Part shown: piece by piece, positions 9,458 through 20,720 of the stretch
Layout of the letters: every line of letters starts with the position of its first letter
Position numbering within the stretch: the first letter of the stretch is position 1
Assembly (NCBI RefSeq): GCF_001661965.1
Contig: NZ_LYWZ01000025.1
Span: forward strand, 310,001 to 374,000
Direction: 5' to 3'
From: Croceicoccus mobilis
GTDB taxonomy: Bacteria; Pseudomonadota; Alphaproteobacteria; Sphingomonadales; Sphingomonadaceae
Length of the DNA stretch: 64,000 bases
Position numbers and translations under genes: made by a program
The notes under the pieces: model-generated
The model's input: the letters and a program-made list of their open reading frames with translations, nothing else
Told to the model about the DNA's origin: nothing
The model's database searches: none

Positions 9458-10444
9458 ATGGGATCGAAGACCGCATTGATCGGCCTGTTGGCCACTGCCG
9501 CAGCAACACCCGCCATGGCCCAGACGGCCACGGTAATTGACCCTTATCCGCGTCAGGCACCGCCGCCGCCGCCGTTGACGGGCCTGCCCGATCCCGTGCG
9601 CGAAATGGTCGAAACCGCCATAGCTACTGGCGATGCCGACAAGGTGAAGACCGTGATCGAGATCGCGCGGCGCACCTATCCCGATGGCGGGGCGGAACTC
9701 GACAAGCTGGAAACAGGGTTCAAGGCAAACCGCCAGCGTATCGCTGCGGCAGAGGCGGCTCGCAAGCGCGAGGCGCTGCGCACCGCAGGCCCCTTCGAAG
9801 GCTGGAGCGGGAAGGGCGAATTCGGTGCCTTGGCTTCCACCGGCAACAGCGAGGATGTGGGCGTTACGGCCGGTTTCAAGGCCAGCCGGGTCGGCATCAA
9901 CTGGCGGCATGCGGTGCGGCTGAGCTTCGATTACCAGCGCAGCGATGGCGACACGACGCGCGAACGCTATCTCGCCGCGTATGAGCCCAACATCAATATC
10001 TCGAAAAGCGCGTTCGTCTATGGCCTCGGCCAGTTCGAGCGGGACAAGGTGCAGGGCTTCCTCGCACGCTATTCCGCTTCGAGCGGTGTGGGTTACCGTT
10101 TCTTCGACCGTGAGGATCTGAAGCTTTCAGCCAAGATCGGCCCGGCATGGCGCCGCACCGAACTTGTCGATCCGATGACCGCGGATGAGAACGATACTTA
10201 TTTCGCAGGGCTGGGCGGTCTGGAGTTCGAGTGGAGGTTCGCCGACAACTGGAGCCTGACCGAAAGCGCGACTGCATTCGTCAGCGACAATTCGACCTAT
10301 ACCTCGCTGACGGGCGTGCAGGCCGGGATCGGCAAGCGGCTGAAGGCGCGGCTATCATACAGCATCGAGCACGATACCGATCCACCCGAAGACACGAAGC
10401 CGACCGATACGCTTTCGCGCATTTCGCTGATCTACGATTTCTGA
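9458..10444 (+). CDS. DUF481-family outer-membrane protein
   Basis: A 328-residue secreted protein. The first 21 residues (MGSKTALIGLLATAAATPAM then AQ) are a signal peptide. A Pro-rich segment and a helical stretch (residues ~45-105) precede a C-terminal DUF481 beta-rich domain that starts near WSGKGEFGALASTGNSED, the YdiY-like 'tGNt' opening. The protein ends in LIYDF with a terminal Phe, the usual outer-membrane barrel signature. Function is unknown. It follows the ABC-2 exporter by 18 bp and may be co-transcribed with it. Confidence 0.8.
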   Translation: MGSKTALIGLLATAAATPAMAQTATVIDPYPRQAPPPPPLTGLPDPVREMVETAIATGDADKVKTVIEIARRTYPDGGAELDKLETGFKANRQRIAAAEAARKREALRTAGPFEGWSGKGEFGALASTGNSEDVGVTAGFKASRVGINWRHAVRLSFDYQRSDGDTTRERYLAAYEPNINISKSAFVYGLGQFERDKVQGFLARYSASSGVGYRFFDREDLKLSAKIGPAWRRTELVDPMTADENDTYFAGLGGLEFEWRFADNWSLTESATAFVSDNSTYTSLTGVQAGIGKRLKARLSYSIEHDTDPPEDTKPTDTLSRISLIYDF

Positions 10445-10471
10445 TCGACTAAAGCGGGTCAGGGCCGCTAA

Positions 10472-11820
<1,349 letters not shown>

Positions 11821-11886
11821 GCGGCGCTAATTGGATTATGTGCCTGCCGGTTCAACCCCGGCAACGCCATTTCCCGCTGAACCAAC

Positions 11887-11924
11887 GAAAAAAGGCGGCC
11901 CCCGCAGGAGCCGCCTCTTTTTTC
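11887..11924 (-). terminator. Bidirectional intrinsic terminator downstream of rpsD
   Basis: GGCGGC and GCCGCC arms flank a short loop, with A-runs on the left and T-runs on the right, so on the minus strand the stem is followed by TTTTTTC. It lies 16 bp past the rpsD stop. Confidence 0.85.
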
Positions 11925-11940
11925 GTGAACCGCTAGCGGA

Positions 11941-12555
11941 TCAGCGCGAGTAGAACTCGACCACCAGGTTCGGTTCCATGCGGACCGGATAGGGAACCTC
12001 GTCCAGCGTCGGAACGCGGGTGAAGGTCACCTTGTCGGTGCCGTCGGTCGCGACATAGTCGGGGATCTCACGCTCGGGCAGGCTCTGCGCTTCGATGACG
12101 AGCGCCATTTCCTTGGCCTTGTCGCCGAGGCTGATCACGTCACCGACGAAGCAACGACGCGATGCGATGTTGCACTTCACGCCATTGACCTTGATGTGAC
12201 CGTGCGAAACGATCTGGCGGGCCGCGAAGATCGTCGGCGCGAACTTGGCGCGATAGACGATCATGTCGAGGCGCTGTTCGAGCAGGCCGATGAGGTTCTG
12301 GCTGGTATCGCCCTTCATCTTCGAAGCTTCGGCGTAGGTGCGCTTGAACTGCTTCTCGGTCACGTCGCCGTAGTAGCCCTTGAGCTTCTGCTTGGCGCGC
12401 AGCTGCAGACCGTAGTCCGAAACCTTGCTCTTGCGGCGCTGGCCGTGCTGGCCGGGGCCGTACGAGCGACGGTTGACGGGGCTGTTCGGGCGGCCCCAGA
12501 TGTTTTCGCCCATGCGGCGGTCAAGCTTATGCTTGGCGCTCTTGCGCTTCGACAT
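11941..12555 (-). CDS. rpsD: 30S ribosomal protein S4
   Basis: S4, a primary 16S rRNA-binding protein of the small subunit. The opening [20 protein letters not shown] and [19 protein letters not shown] is typical of alphaproteobacterial S4, and the S4 RNA-binding domain ([20 protein letters not shown] ... GHIKVNG) covers about residues 95-160. ATG 12555, preceded by GGAAAG, is chosen over an upstream in-frame start at 12582. It is a single-gene unit with its own terminator. Confidence 0.97.
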   Translation of the reverse strand: MSKRKSAKHKLDRRMGENIWGRPNSPVNRRSYGPGQHGQRRKSKVSDYGLQLRAKQKLKGYYGDVTEKQFKRTYAEASKMKGDTSQNLIGLLEQRLDMIVYRAKFAPTIFAARQIVSHGHIKVNGVKCNIASRRCFVGDVISLGDKAKEMALVIEAQSLPEREIPDYVATDGTDKVTFTRVPTLDEVPYPVRMEPNLVVEFYSR

Positions 12556-12727
12556 ATGTCTTTCCTTCAATATGCTGGCCATCGCCCTGATGGGCGTTCG
12601 CTGGCCGGGGTTTGGTTCTCATAGCCCGGAACCGCTGCGTCCCATGGGGACGTGGCCACCGCTTCACCGGGGTGCGGGGCCCTATTGCGAGCGCGCGCAT
12701 TTACAGGAAAAGCCGCTGTCGTCAACC

Positions 12728-12775
12728 CCGGTGATTGGCCCGGTGATTGGCCCAGTGATCGGCCCGGTGATGGGC
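12728..12775. repeat. Four tandem copies of a 12-bp unit
   Basis: CCGGTGATTGGC is repeated at 12728, 12740, 12752 (two changes) and 12764 (one change) without spacers, in the gap between the divergent rpsD and chorismate mutase genes. The 12-bp period is in phase with codons, but no credible protein covers it. The copies differ slightly, so slippage is probably not recent. Confidence 0.85.
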
Positions 12776-12838
12776 ACAGCCATGGACTGCGCGTGGAGAG
12801 TGCGCCGCAGCATCTCGACAGCGGGCGCGGGGCAGGGC

Positions 12839-13159
12839 ATGGCACCGCCCATGGACAAGCATATCGAACCCGAACTGTGCCGCACGATGAAGGAAGTGCG
12901 CCGCGGCGTCGACGCGACCGACAAGGCCCTGATCTCCCTCTTGGCCACGCGCTTCGGATATATGCGGGCCGCCGCCCGGATCAAGCAGACGCATGAAGAA
13001 GTGCGTGACGAGGACCGCAAGCGTGAAGTGATCGATAATGCCGTAGCCGAGGCCAAGGCACTGGGCGTACCGGATGCGTTGATCGCGCAATTCTGGGAAG
13101 CGCTCGTCGAATGCTCGATCGCTTATGAGGGCGAGGAGTGGAAGCGCATCCGCGCCTGA
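12839..13159 (+). CDS. Chorismate mutase, AroQ class
   Basis: A small single-domain AroQ-type mutase converting chorismate to prephenate for Phe/Tyr synthesis. The three-helix core reads CRTMKEVRRGVDATDKALIS, FGYMRAAARIKQ, VRDEDRKREVIDNA and FWEALVECSIAYE, which carries the expected Arg, Lys and Gln/Glu active-site positions. It resembles PchB/AroH-like monofunctional alphaproteobacterial enzymes. ATG 12839 has GGGGCAGGG upstream; ATG 12851 is the alternative and would remove four residues. Its stop is 5 bp from that of the convergent trmJ-like gene. Confidence 0.85.
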   Translation: MAPPMDKHIEPELCRTMKEVRRGVDATDKALISLLATRFGYMRAAARIKQTHEEVRDEDRKREVIDNAVAEAKALGVPDALIAQFWEALVECSIAYEGEEWKRIRA

Positions 13160-13164
13160 CCCTC

Positions 13165-13899
13165 TCAGTCCTTGCGCGGCCCCTTGGCCAGCGCGCTTAG
13201 AACGCCGCGCATGGTGCGGATTTCAAGGTGGTTCCAGCCCGGCTTCGTCAACATGGTGCGCAGTGTGCGCCGCGTGGCGGTGGCGCGGCTTTCCGGGCGG
13301 AAATAGCCGCAAGGCTCCAGCATGCCGTCAAGCTGCGCGATCATGCCATCCAGCTCTTCCTGGCTGGCGGGCGGCAGCAATTCCTCGTCCGTCGGCTGCA
13401 CCAGCGTTTCGGCGGAGGCTTGCGTCTTCGACCATTCATAGGACAGCAGGATCACCGCCTGCGCGAGATTGAGCGAGCCGAATTCCGGATTGATCGGCAC
13501 GGTCACGATCGTGCGCGCCAGCGCGACATCATCGGTTTCCAGGCCCGATCGTTCCGGCCCGAACAAAATGGCGTGCCGGCCGGGAGCGGTGGCCATGTCG
13601 CGCGCGGCCTCTTCGGGCGTCAGCACCGGCTTTGTCACGCCGCGTTTCCTGACCGTGGTGGCATGGACATGGGCGCAATCGGCAACCGCGTCTGCAACGC
13701 TGTCGAAAACCTTCGCGTTTTCCAGCACGATATCCGCGCCCGATGCCGCAGGACCCGCCGAAGGATTGGGCCAGCCATCGCGCGGTGCGACAAGCCGCAT
13801 TTCGGTCAGGCCGAAGTTCAGCATGGCGCGCGCGGCCTTGCCGATGTTTTCACCCAGCTGCGGGCGGACGAGCACGATAACGGGATTCTCAGGCGGCAC
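13165..13899 (-). CDS. trmJ: SpoU-family tRNA/rRNA methyltransferase (TrmJ-like)
   Basis: A 244-residue SPOUT-class SAM-dependent 2'-O-methyltransferase, most like TrmJ, which methylates position 32 of tRNAs. Motif 1 is VRPQLGENIGKAARAMLNFG, motif 2 is ILFGPERSGL, and motif 3 is NPEFGSLNLAQAVILLSYEW, which forms the knotted SAM site. The start is a GTG at 13899, 4 nt past the nrdR stop; longer frames overlap nrdR heavily. It is the last gene of the rpiB-glyA-nrdR run. The exact target nucleotide is inferred from the family. Confidence 0.88.
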   Translation of the reverse strand: MPPENPVIVLVRPQLGENIGKAARAMLNFGLTEMRLVAPRDGWPNPSAGPAASGADIVLENAKVFDSVADAVADCAHVHATTVRKRGVTKPVLTPEEAARDMATAPGRHAILFGPERSGLETDDVALARTIVTVPINPEFGSLNLAQAVILLSYEWSKTQASAETLVQPTDEELLPPASQEELDGMIAQLDGMLEPCGYFRPESRATATRRTLRTMLTKPGWNHLEIRTMRGVLSALAKGPRKD

Positions 13900-13903
13900 G
13901 TGG

Positions 13904-14380
13904 TTACTCGCTGGCGACGTCGCGCACGGTGCTGGCGAATTGCTCGAAGTCACTGGCCTCGCTGAATTCGCGATAGACGCTGGCAAAGCGGATATAGGCC
14001 ACGGAATCGAGCTGGCGCAGGCCCTCCATGACCAGTTCGCCGATCACGGCGGAGGGCACTTCGCTGTCGCCGCGCGTTTCGATCTGGCGCTGCACGCCCG
14101 AAATTAGACGGTCCACGCTTTCGGGCGCGATGTCCCGCTTGCGGCAGGCAAGGCGCACCGCGTAATCCAGCTTCGACCGGTCGAAGGGTTCGCGCCGTGC
14201 GTCTTCGCCATCTGCGCCGGTTTTCAGCACGGTCACTTCGCGCAGTTGGATACGCTCAAACGTGGTGAACCGCGCGCCGCAGCCTTCGCACTGGCGGCGG
14301 CGGCGGATCGCGCTCGCGTCTTCGGCGGGACGGCTGTCCTTTACCTGGCTCGATTCATTCGCGCAAAACGGGCAACGCAC
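13904..14380 (-). CDS. nrdR: Ribonucleotide reductase repressor NrdR
   Basis: NrdR senses ATP/dATP and represses nrd operons. The zinc ribbon is [15 protein letters not shown] with [13 protein letters not shown], followed by an ATP-cone domain from about residue 48 to 138. The start is a GTG at 14380, preceded by GAAGGT at 10 nt. It sits between the 59-aa gene and trmJ in the glyA cluster. The link between glyA and nrdR is common in alphaproteobacteria and ties one-carbon supply to dNTP control. Confidence 0.96.
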   Translation of the reverse strand: MRCPFCANESSQVKDSRPAEDASAIRRRRQCEGCGARFTTFERIQLREVTVLKTGADGEDARREPFDRSKLDYAVRLACRKRDIAPESVDRLISGVQRQIETRGDSEVPSAVIGELVMEGLRQLDSVAYIRFASVYREFSEASDFEQFASTVRDVASE

Positions 14381-14394
14381 TTATCGGAATACCT

Positions 14395-14574
14395 TCAGAT
14401 CTTGCCCTTGGCCTTGGCATAGCCAAGCCCGCCGCCCACGACCGCACCGATGACCGGGCCGACGAAGGGGACGGGGATTGCGACGACGGCACCGATGGCC
14501 GCCCATTTGGCTGCCTTCTGCTTGTCGGGCGAAAGCCCGTTCCAGTAATCCTTGATGCCGCCGGGTTCGCTCAT
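14395..14574 (-). CDS. Small Gly/Ala-rich membrane-associated protein
   Basis: A 59-residue frame beginning MSEPGGIKDYWNGLSPDKQK and continuing with a long hydrophobic Gly/Val/Pro segment (AAIGAVVAIPVPFVGPVIG, then GAVVGGGLGYAKAKGKI). AAAGGA lies 9 nt before the ATG. It starts 12 nt after the glyA stop and ends 14 nt before the nrdR start, so it is embedded in that operon. The hydrophobic part resembles a glycine-zipper hairpin. No function is recognised. Confidence 0.72.
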   Translation of the reverse strand: MSEPGGIKDYWNGLSPDKQKAAKWAAIGAVVAIPVPFVGPVIGAVVGGGLGYAKAKGKI

Positions 14575-14586
14575 CGCTTGTGTCCT

Positions 14587-15885
14587 TTAATCTTCGTAGA
14601 TCGGGAATCGATCGCACAGGGCTTCGACGCGCTCACGCACGTTCTGTTCCACCTGCGCGTCGCCTTCCTCGCCGCACTTGGCAAGCCCGTCGAGGACGTC
14701 TGCGACCATATTTCCGATTTCGCGGAATTCAGCGGGGCCGAAACCGCGCGTGGTGCCCGCCGGGCTGCCAACGCGAATGCCGCTGGTCTTTACAGGCGGC
14801 AGCGGGTCGAAGGGGATGCCGTTCTTGTTGCAGGTGATGCCTGCACGTTCCAGCGCCTCGTCCGCGTCCTTACCCGTGACGCCCAGCGGGGTGAGGTCGA
14901 TCAGCGCGACATGAGTGTCGGTCCCGCCCGAAACGACGGCAGCGCCGCGTTCCTTCAGCGTGTCGGCCAGAACCTGCGCGTTTTCGATGACAAGGCGCGA
15001 ATAATCCTTGAACTCGGGGCGCAGCGCCTCGCCAAACGCCACGGCCTTGGCCGCGATGACATGCATCAGCGGGCCGCCCTGAAGCCCCGGGAAAACGGCG
15101 GAGTTGATCTTCTTCGCCAGCTTTTCGTCATTGGTCAGGATCATGCCGCCACGCGGACCGCGCAAAGTCTTGTGCGTGGTGGTGGTCACGACATGGGCGT
15201 GCGGGAAGGGGGAGGGATGCTCACCAGCCGCGACCAGACCTGCGAAATGCGCCATGTCGACATGGAACAGCGCACCGACCTTATCCGCGATGGCGCGGAA
15301 GCGGGCGAAATCGATGACGCGCGGATAGGCGCTGCCGCCCGCGATGATGAGCTTGGGCTGATGCTCCTGGGCAAGGCGCTCGACCTCGTCATAATCGATC
15401 AGATGCGTGTCCTTGGTCACGCCATACTGCACGGCGTTGAACCATTTCCCCGAAAGCGCAGGGCGCGCGCCATGGGTGAGGTGGCCGCCTGCATCGAGGC
15501 TCATGCCAAGGATGGTGTCGCCCGGCTTTACCGTGGCGAGCAGCACCGCGCCGTTTGCCTGCGCGCCCGAATGCGGCTGCACATTGGCGAAGTCGCAGCC
15601 AAACAAAGTTTTCGCGCGATCGATGGCCAGCTGTTCAACCGAATCCGACGGTGCGCAGCCCTGGTAATAACGCTTACCGGGGTAACCCTCGGCGTATTTG
15701 TTGGTGAACACCGAACCTTGTGCTTCCAGCACGGCCTTCGAAACGATGTTCTCGCTCGCGATCAGTTCGATCTGCTTGCGCTCACGATTAAGCTCGCTGG
15801 CGATCGCATCGGCAATGGCGCTGTCGCTACTGGCAAGATCATCGGTGAAAAAGCCGGTGGAGCGGATCTTGGTGTCGACGGTCAT
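14587..15885 (-). CDS. glyA: Serine hydroxymethyltransferase
   Basis: GlyA interconverts serine and glycine using PLP and tetrahydrofolate, supplying one-carbon units. [19 protein letters not shown], the PLP lysine in [16 protein letters not shown], and [20 protein letters not shown] near the C-terminus are family hallmarks. Length 432 is standard. Its ATG overlaps the rpiB stop as ATGA, indicating coupling. The operon order rpiB-glyA-(59 aa)-nrdR-trmJ is read from right to left. Confidence 0.97.
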   Translation of the reverse strand: MTVDTKIRSTGFFTDDLASSDSAIADAIASELNRERKQIELIASENIVSKAVLEAQGSVFTNKYAEGYPGKRYYQGCAPSDSVEQLAIDRAKTLFGCDFANVQPHSGAQANGAVLLATVKPGDTILGMSLDAGGHLTHGARPALSGKWFNAVQYGVTKDTHLIDYDEVERLAQEHQPKLIIAGGSAYPRVIDFARFRAIADKVGALFHVDMAHFAGLVAAGEHPSPFPHAHVVTTTTHKTLRGPRGGMILTNDEKLAKKINSAVFPGLQGGPLMHVIAAKAVAFGEALRPEFKDYSRLVIENAQVLADTLKERGAAVVSGGTDTHVALIDLTPLGVTGKDADEALERAGITCNKNGIPFDPLPPVKTSGIRVGSPAGTTRGFGPAEFREIGNMVADVLDGLAKCGEEGDAQVEQNVRERVEALCDRFPIYED

Positions 15886-16337
15886 CGGGTCTCTTCCTTG
15901 GCGAAAGGGGGATTGGAAAGCTTGTCTACGCGGCCGGCGTGGCGGCCGCCCTCGAACTTGCCGACAGTGAAGGCGGCGATGCAGGCCTTGGCCATGTCGA
16001 TCCCGGTCAGGCGGGCGCCAAGGGCGATGCAGTTCGCATCATTATGTTCGCGCGCCAGCATAGCCGACAGCGGTTCGGATACCAGAGCGCAGCGCATGGC
16101 CGGGTGGCGGTTGACGGCGATGGAAATGCCAATCCCCGATCCGCAAACGGCGACGCCATAATCGACCGCCCCGGAACTGACGGATTTTGCGAGCTTATAG
16201 CCGAAATCGGGATAATCGACGCGGTCCGCGCTTTGCGGCCCGCAATCGGTGACGACATGGCCTTCATCGGCGAGCCAGCGGGCCAGTTCCTGCTTCATGT
16301 CGAAACCGGCGTGATCGGATGCGATGGCAATACGCAT
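15882..16337 (-). CDS. rpiB: Ribose-5-phosphate isomerase B
   Basis: RpiB interconverts ribose 5-phosphate and ribulose 5-phosphate. The 151-residue protein has the active-site ASDHAGF near the N-terminus, the catalytic cysteine in [16 protein letters not shown], and the [14 protein letters not shown] segment. ATG 16337 is the family start; a longer in-frame extension to 16484 lacks similarity. It is the first gene of the glyA cluster and diverges from katA across a ~250-bp gap that should hold both promoters. Confidence 0.95.
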   Translation of the reverse strand: MRIAIASDHAGFDMKQELARWLADEGHVVTDCGPQSADRVDYPDFGYKLAKSVSSGAVDYGVAVCGSGIGISIAVNRHPAMRCALVSEPLSAMLAREHNDANCIALGARLTGIDMAKACIAAFTVGKFEGGRHAGRVDKLSNPPFAKEETR

Positions 16338-16591
16338 GGCGTGTTCGTTCCCGTTGCTGAGGAATCGAGGGAGGGTGCTTCCGCGTCGCATAGTGCCTAT
16401 GCCCGCCAAAGGCCACCGCAAAGGGCGTTTGGCGGGGAAAAGCTGCGCTTCACGCGATTGCGGCGCAATCATGACATTGATCATGCGGGAAAAGCGATTT
16501 TACTGATCGGCGAATTAGCGCGGAACCTTGGGCAGTTTGGTGGGTAGCGAATGGGTAAGCATTAACCATTCAGCCCGAAAGGCAGGCTCCC

Positions 16592-18124
16592 ATGGCCGAC
16601 AAGAATCACGTTCCCAAGACGACCACCGATGCCGGTATCCCGGTGCAGAGCGACGAGCATTCGCTGACCGTGGGCCGCGACGGACCGATCGTCCTGAACG
16701 ATCACTATTTGCTGGAGCAGATGGCCAACTTCAATCGGGAGCGTATTCCCGAACGCCAGCCCCATGCCAAGGGAAGCGGCGCATTCGGCTATTTCGAAGT
16801 GACGAACGATGTCACCAAATACACCAAGGCCAAGGTTTTCCAGCCCGGTGCCAAGACCGAGACCGCGATGCGCTTTTCGACCGTGGCTGGTGAACGCGGC
16901 AGCCCCGACACCTGGCGCGATCCGCGCGGTTTTTCGGTCAAGTTCTATACCGAGGACGGCAATTTCGACATGGTCGGCAACAACACGCCGATCTTCTTCA
17001 TCCGCGACCCGCTGAAGTTCCAGCATTTCATCCGTAGCCAGAAGCGCCGTGCCGACAGCGGCCTTCGCGACCATGACATGCAGTGGGATTTCTGGACCCT
17101 GTCGCCCGAAAGCGCGCATCAGGTCACCTATCTGATGGGCGATCGCGGCGTGCCCAAGAACTGGCGCGAGATGAACGGCTATGGCAGCCATACCTATTCG
17201 CTGATCAATGCCGATGGTGAGAAGTTCTGGGTGAAGTTCCACTTCCTGACCGACCTTGGCGACGGCAACGCCTATCTCAGCCAGGAAGAAGCCGACAAGA
17301 TGGCCGGGCAGGACGGCGATTATCACCGCCGCGACCTGTTCGACCACATCTCCAAGGGCGAGTATCCGAGCTGGACACTCAAATGGCAGATCATGCCTTA
17401 TGAGGATGCCAAGACCTATCACATCAACCCGTTCGACCTGACCAAGGTCTGGCCGCACGAGGATTATCCGCTGATCGAGGTGGGCAAGCTGGTGCTGAAC
17501 CAGAACCCCGTCGACTGGGATACGCAGATCGAGCAGCTGGCGTTCGAGCCCAATAACATGGTGCCCGGCATCGGCCTGTCGCCCGACAAGATGCTGCTGG
17601 CGCGCGGCTTCAGCTACGCCGATGCGCATCGCGCGCGGCTTGGCGTGAATTACAAGCAGATTCCGGTGAACCAGCCCAAAACCGAAGTGCATAGCTATTC
17701 GCGTGCCGGCGCGATGCGCACGAAAAACGCGGTCGATCCGGTTTATGCGCCAAACAGCTATGGCGGTCCGGCAGCGCAGCCTGATCTGACGGGCGAAGCC
17801 GGTCTGTGGCATTCCGACGGCGACATGGTTCGCGAAGCCTATACGCTGCGCAAGGATGATGATGATTTCAGCCAGGCAGGCGCCTTGGTCCGTGACGTGA
17901 TGGACGATGCCGCGCGTGAGCGACTGGTCATGAACGTCGTTGGCCATTTGTGCGATGGCGTGTCGGAAAAGGTGCTGCTGCGCGCTTTCGATTACTGGAA
18001 GTCCATCGACAAGGACACCGGAGAGAAGATCGAGAAGGGCGTGCGCGAAAAACTGGGCGGCAAATCCGATGCGCCGGGAATGGCGTCTGCTCAGGCGATC
18101 GAGGAGCATGAACCGGCCGAGTAA
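16592..18124 (+). CDS. katA: Monofunctional haem catalase (small-subunit clade)
   Basis: Catalase that dismutates hydrogen peroxide. The distal His is in [16 protein letters not shown], the catalytic Asn in [13 protein letters not shown], and the proximal haem-ligand Tyr in [14 protein letters not shown]. At 510 residues without a flavodoxin-like tail it belongs to the small-subunit clade. It diverges from rpiB, with AT-rich stretches upstream that could bind OxyR, but I see no clear OxyR site. A strong terminator follows. Confidence 0.96.
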   Translation: MADKNHVPKTTTDAGIPVQSDEHSLTVGRDGPIVLNDHYLLEQMANFNRERIPERQPHAKGSGAFGYFEVTNDVTKYTKAKVFQPGAKTETAMRFSTVAGERGSPDTWRDPRGFSVKFYTEDGNFDMVGNNTPIFFIRDPLKFQHFIRSQKRRADSGLRDHDMQWDFWTLSPESAHQVTYLMGDRGVPKNWREMNGYGSHTYSLINADGEKFWVKFHFLTDLGDGNAYLSQEEADKMAGQDGDYHRRDLFDHISKGEYPSWTLKWQIMPYEDAKTYHINPFDLTKVWPHEDYPLIEVGKLVLNQNPVDWDTQIEQLAFEPNNMVPGIGLSPDKMLLARGFSYADAHRARLGVNYKQIPVNQPKTEVHSYSRAGAMRTKNAVDPVYAPNSYGGPAAQPDLTGEAGLWHSDGDMVREAYTLRKDDDDFSQAGALVRDVMDDAARERLVMNVVGHLCDGVSEKVLLRAFDYWKSIDKDTGEKIEKGVREKLGGKSDAPGMASAQAIEEHEPAE

Positions 18125-18151
18125 GAGGCACTCGAACTTGCTTTCGAACGG

Positions 18152-18188
18152 AGCGGCGGCAACCGGTGTTGCCGCCGCTTTGTTTTTT
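18152..18188 (+). terminator. Intrinsic terminator of katA
   Basis: A perfect 12-bp stem (18152-18163 with 18168-18179) with a CGGT tetraloop is followed by TTGTTTTTT. Confidence 0.93.
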
Positions 18189-18284
18189 CTGCTCATCAGG
18201 CGTAAATGTGGAAACCGCATGATGCACGACGGGCCGAGTATTTACGGCGACGAGTCGTTCATGGCAAAGTTAAGGGGAGCCACG

Positions 18285-18581
18285 ATGAATACGCAGATTG
18301 CCAGTCGGAAAACTTTCGCGATCCTTCGCATAGCGGCGTGGAGCCTTGGCGCCGCTATTCTGATTGTCCCCGCCATAGCCATGCAGTTCAGCAGCGAGGT
18401 AAACTGGGGCCCCGGCGATTTTCTCGTGATGGGTTCCCTTGTCCTTCTGGTCGGCGGAGCCATTGAGGGGATTTCGCGCATGGCCGAAGGAGGCCGGCTG
18501 ATGAAATATGCGCTGGCCGGCGGGGTGCTGCTGCTTGGCCTTGCCATATGGGTCGAGCTTGCCGTCGGTATTTTCGACTGA
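18285..18581 (+). CDS. Small three-helix membrane protein of unknown function
   Basis: A 98-residue protein starting MNTQIASRKTFAILRI, with AAGGGGAG five bases before the ATG. Three hydrophobic segments are visible: AAWSLGAAILIVPAIAMQF, FLVMGSLVLLVGGAIEGI and YALAGGVLLLGLAIWVELAV. No domain is recognised. It stands alone between the katA terminator and the rpoD terminator, so it has its own transcription unit. Confidence 0.75.
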   Translation: MNTQIASRKTFAILRIAAWSLGAAILIVPAIAMQFSSEVNWGPGDFLVMGSLVLLVGGAIEGISRMAEGGRLMKYALAGGVLLLGLAIWVELAVGIFD

Positions 18582-18605
18582 GCTGACTACACATCGCAAC
18601 CAGTG

Positions 18606-18632
18606 AAAAGCCCCGCCGAAGCGGGGCTTTTT
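18606..18632. terminator. Bidirectional terminator between the membrane-protein gene and rpoD
   Basis: AAAAGCCCCGC and GCGGGGCTTTT pair around a CGAA tetraloop, with T-runs usable from either side. It ends 2 bp from the rpoD stop. Confidence 0.93.
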
Positions 18633-18633
18633 G

Positions 18634-20661
18634 TTACTGGTCGAGGAAGCTGCGCATCTTGCGGCTGCGGCTCGGGTGCTTGAGCTTTCTCAGCGCCTTT
18701 GCCTCGATCTGCCGGATGCGTTCGCGGGTCACGCTGAACTGCTGGCCCACTTCCTCCAGCGTGTGATCGGTGTTCATGCCGATGCCGAAACGCATGCGCA
18801 GCACGCGCTCTTCACGCGGGGTGAGGCTGGCGAGAACGCGCGTGACGGTCTCTTTCAGGTTGGACTGGATTGCCGCATCGACAGGGATGATGGCGTTCTT
18901 GTCCTCGATGAAATCGCCCAGATGGCTGTCTTCCTCGTCGCCGATCGGCGTTTCGAGGGAGATCGGCTCCTTGGCGATCTTCATCACCTTGCGCACCTTT
19001 TCGAGCGGCATCGAAAGACGCTCGGCCATTTCCTCGGGCGTGGGCTCACGCCCTTGCTCGTGCAGGAACTGGCGGGAAGTGCGGACCAGCTTGTTGATCG
19101 TCTCGATCATATGGACCGGGATACGGATCGTGCGGGCCTGGTCCGCGATCGAACGCGTGATCGCCTGACGGATCCACCATGTCGCATAGGTCGAGAACTT
19201 GTAGCCGCGGCGATACTCGAACTTGTCGACCGCCTTCATCAGGCCGATGTTCCCTTCCTGGATAAGGTCCAGGAACTGCAGGCCGCGGTTCGTGTATTTC
19301 TTGGCAATGGAAATCACGAGACGCAGGTTCGCCTCGACCATTTCCTTCTTCGCGATACGCGCCTCGCGCTCGCCCTTTTGCACCATGTTCACGATGCGGC
19401 GGAATTCCGGGAGCGCCATGCCGGTCTGGCTGGCGATGTCCGAAATCTCGGCGCGGATGCGTTCGACAGGATCGGCTTCCTTCTCGGCGAAGGCGGCCCA
19501 TTTCTTGTCCTTCTTCGACATCTCCACCAGCCAGTTTTCGTCAAGCTCGCGCCCGACATATTGCTGGAGGAAATCGGCGCGCTTGACCTTGTGACGCTCG
19601 GCCAGACGCAGCATTTGGCCGCCCAGCGCGGTCAGGCGGCGGTTGAAGGCATAGAGATTGTCGACCAGGAATTCGATCTTGGTCGCGTGGAACTGCACGG
19701 ATTCGACTTCGGCGGTGAGTTCCTCGCTCAGGCTTTCGTACTTGTTTTCCTTGGCCTTGGGGAACACTTCGCCACGGTTCAGCGCGTCGACGCGCTCTCC
19801 CTGCAGCTTCTCGAAGCTCTTGAACAGCTTGGTGATGCGGGCGAAACGCTCGATGGCATCGGGCTTCAGCGCCGCTTCCATCTGGGCGAGGGACAGGGTG
19901 TTGTCCTCCTCGTCCTCTTCCTTCTCGCGGGTCGAACCCTCTTCGCCGTCTTCGGACTCCTCGTCCGAATCGTCGTCATCGTCTTCCTTGTACGACGGAC
20001 CGGCGGTTTCCTCGGAAATCTCGCCGTCGCCTTCATCGTCGTCATTCAGGCTTTCAGGGGCAGGTTCCTTCGACAGCATGGCGTCAAGATCGAGGATCTC
20101 GCGCAGCTGCATTTCCTCGTTGTTGAGCGCTTCGGACCACTGGATGATGGCGTGGAAAGTGATCGGGCTTTCGCACAGGCCCATGATCATCATGTCGCGG
20201 CCGGCCTCGATGCGCTTGGCGATGGCGATTTCGCCTTCGCGGCTCAGCAGTTCGACGGCACCCATTTCGCGCAAGTACATGCGCACGGGGTCGTCGGTCC
20301 GCTCGACCGTTTCCTTCTTCTTGGCAGGCGCCTTGTTGTCCTTGGCGGTGCTGGCGCCCGAGCTGTCGTCGGAATCGTCGTCGCTGCCGCCGTCGATCTC
20401 ATCGGGCGTATCGTCGTCGTCGCCTTCGGAATCCTCGTCGCTCTCGACGATGTTCACGCCCATTTCCGAGATCGCGGACATCACGTCCTCGATCTGCTCG
20501 GAAGTCATCTGATCCTGCGGGAGCGCCTCGTTCAGCTCGTCGATCGTGATCACGCCGCGCTTTTTCGCGCGAGCGATGAGTTTCTTGATCGAAGCTTCGT
20601 TGAGGTCGATCAGCGGGGAATCACCGTCGCCGCCGCTGCCGTTTTTCGATTTGGTTGCCAT
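18634..20661 (-). CDS. rpoD: Primary RNA polymerase sigma factor (sigma-70)
   Basis: The housekeeping sigma factor. Region 1.1 covers about residues 15-70, followed by a very acidic linker. Region 1.2 starts at [11 protein letters not shown], and a second acidic non-conserved insert lies around residues 225-275. Region 2 contains [20 protein letters not shown] and [19 protein letters not shown], and region 4 ends with [20 protein letters not shown]. Length 675 is typical for alphaproteobacteria. It lies next to dnaG, the conserved macromolecular-synthesis arrangement, but rpsU is not present here. Confidence 0.97.
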   Translation of the reverse strand: MATKSKNGSGGDGDSPLIDLNEASIKKLIARAKKRGVITIDELNEALPQDQMTSEQIEDVMSAISEMGVNIVESDEDSEGDDDDTPDEIDGGSDDDSDDSSGASTAKDNKAPAKKKETVERTDDPVRMYLREMGAVELLSREGEIAIAKRIEAGRDMMIMGLCESPITFHAIIQWSEALNNEEMQLREILDLDAMLSKEPAPESLNDDDEGDGEISEETAGPSYKEDDDDDSDEESEDGEEGSTREKEEDEEDNTLSLAQMEAALKPDAIERFARITKLFKSFEKLQGERVDALNRGEVFPKAKENKYESLSEELTAEVESVQFHATKIEFLVDNLYAFNRRLTALGGQMLRLAERHKVKRADFLQQYVGRELDENWLVEMSKKDKKWAAFAEKEADPVERIRAEISDIASQTGMALPEFRRIVNMVQKGEREARIAKKEMVEANLRLVISIAKKYTNRGLQFLDLIQEGNIGLMKAVDKFEYRRGYKFSTYATWWIRQAITRSIADQARTIRIPVHMIETINKLVRTSRQFLHEQGREPTPEEMAERLSMPLEKVRKVMKIAKEPISLETPIGDEEDSHLGDFIEDKNAIIPVDAAIQSNLKETVTRVLASLTPREERVLRMRFGIGMNTDHTLEEVGQQFSVTRERIRQIEAKALRKLKHPSRSRKMRSFLDQ

Positions 20662-20720
20662 TACCGCCTATTTGTCTGCTCTGGTCCCGGCTTTTCGCAT
20701 GTCGAGCTTTCCCACTCTCT

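Noticed and set aside
12728-12775. A possible CRISPR-like or satellite repeat array.
   Set aside because: Units are 12 bp and directly adjacent with no spacers, so it is a simple tandem repeat.
16338-16591. An OxyR binding site in the rpiB-katA gap.
   Set aside because: The gap has AT-rich patches but no spaced dyad that meets the OxyR pattern, so only a shared divergent promoter region is stated.
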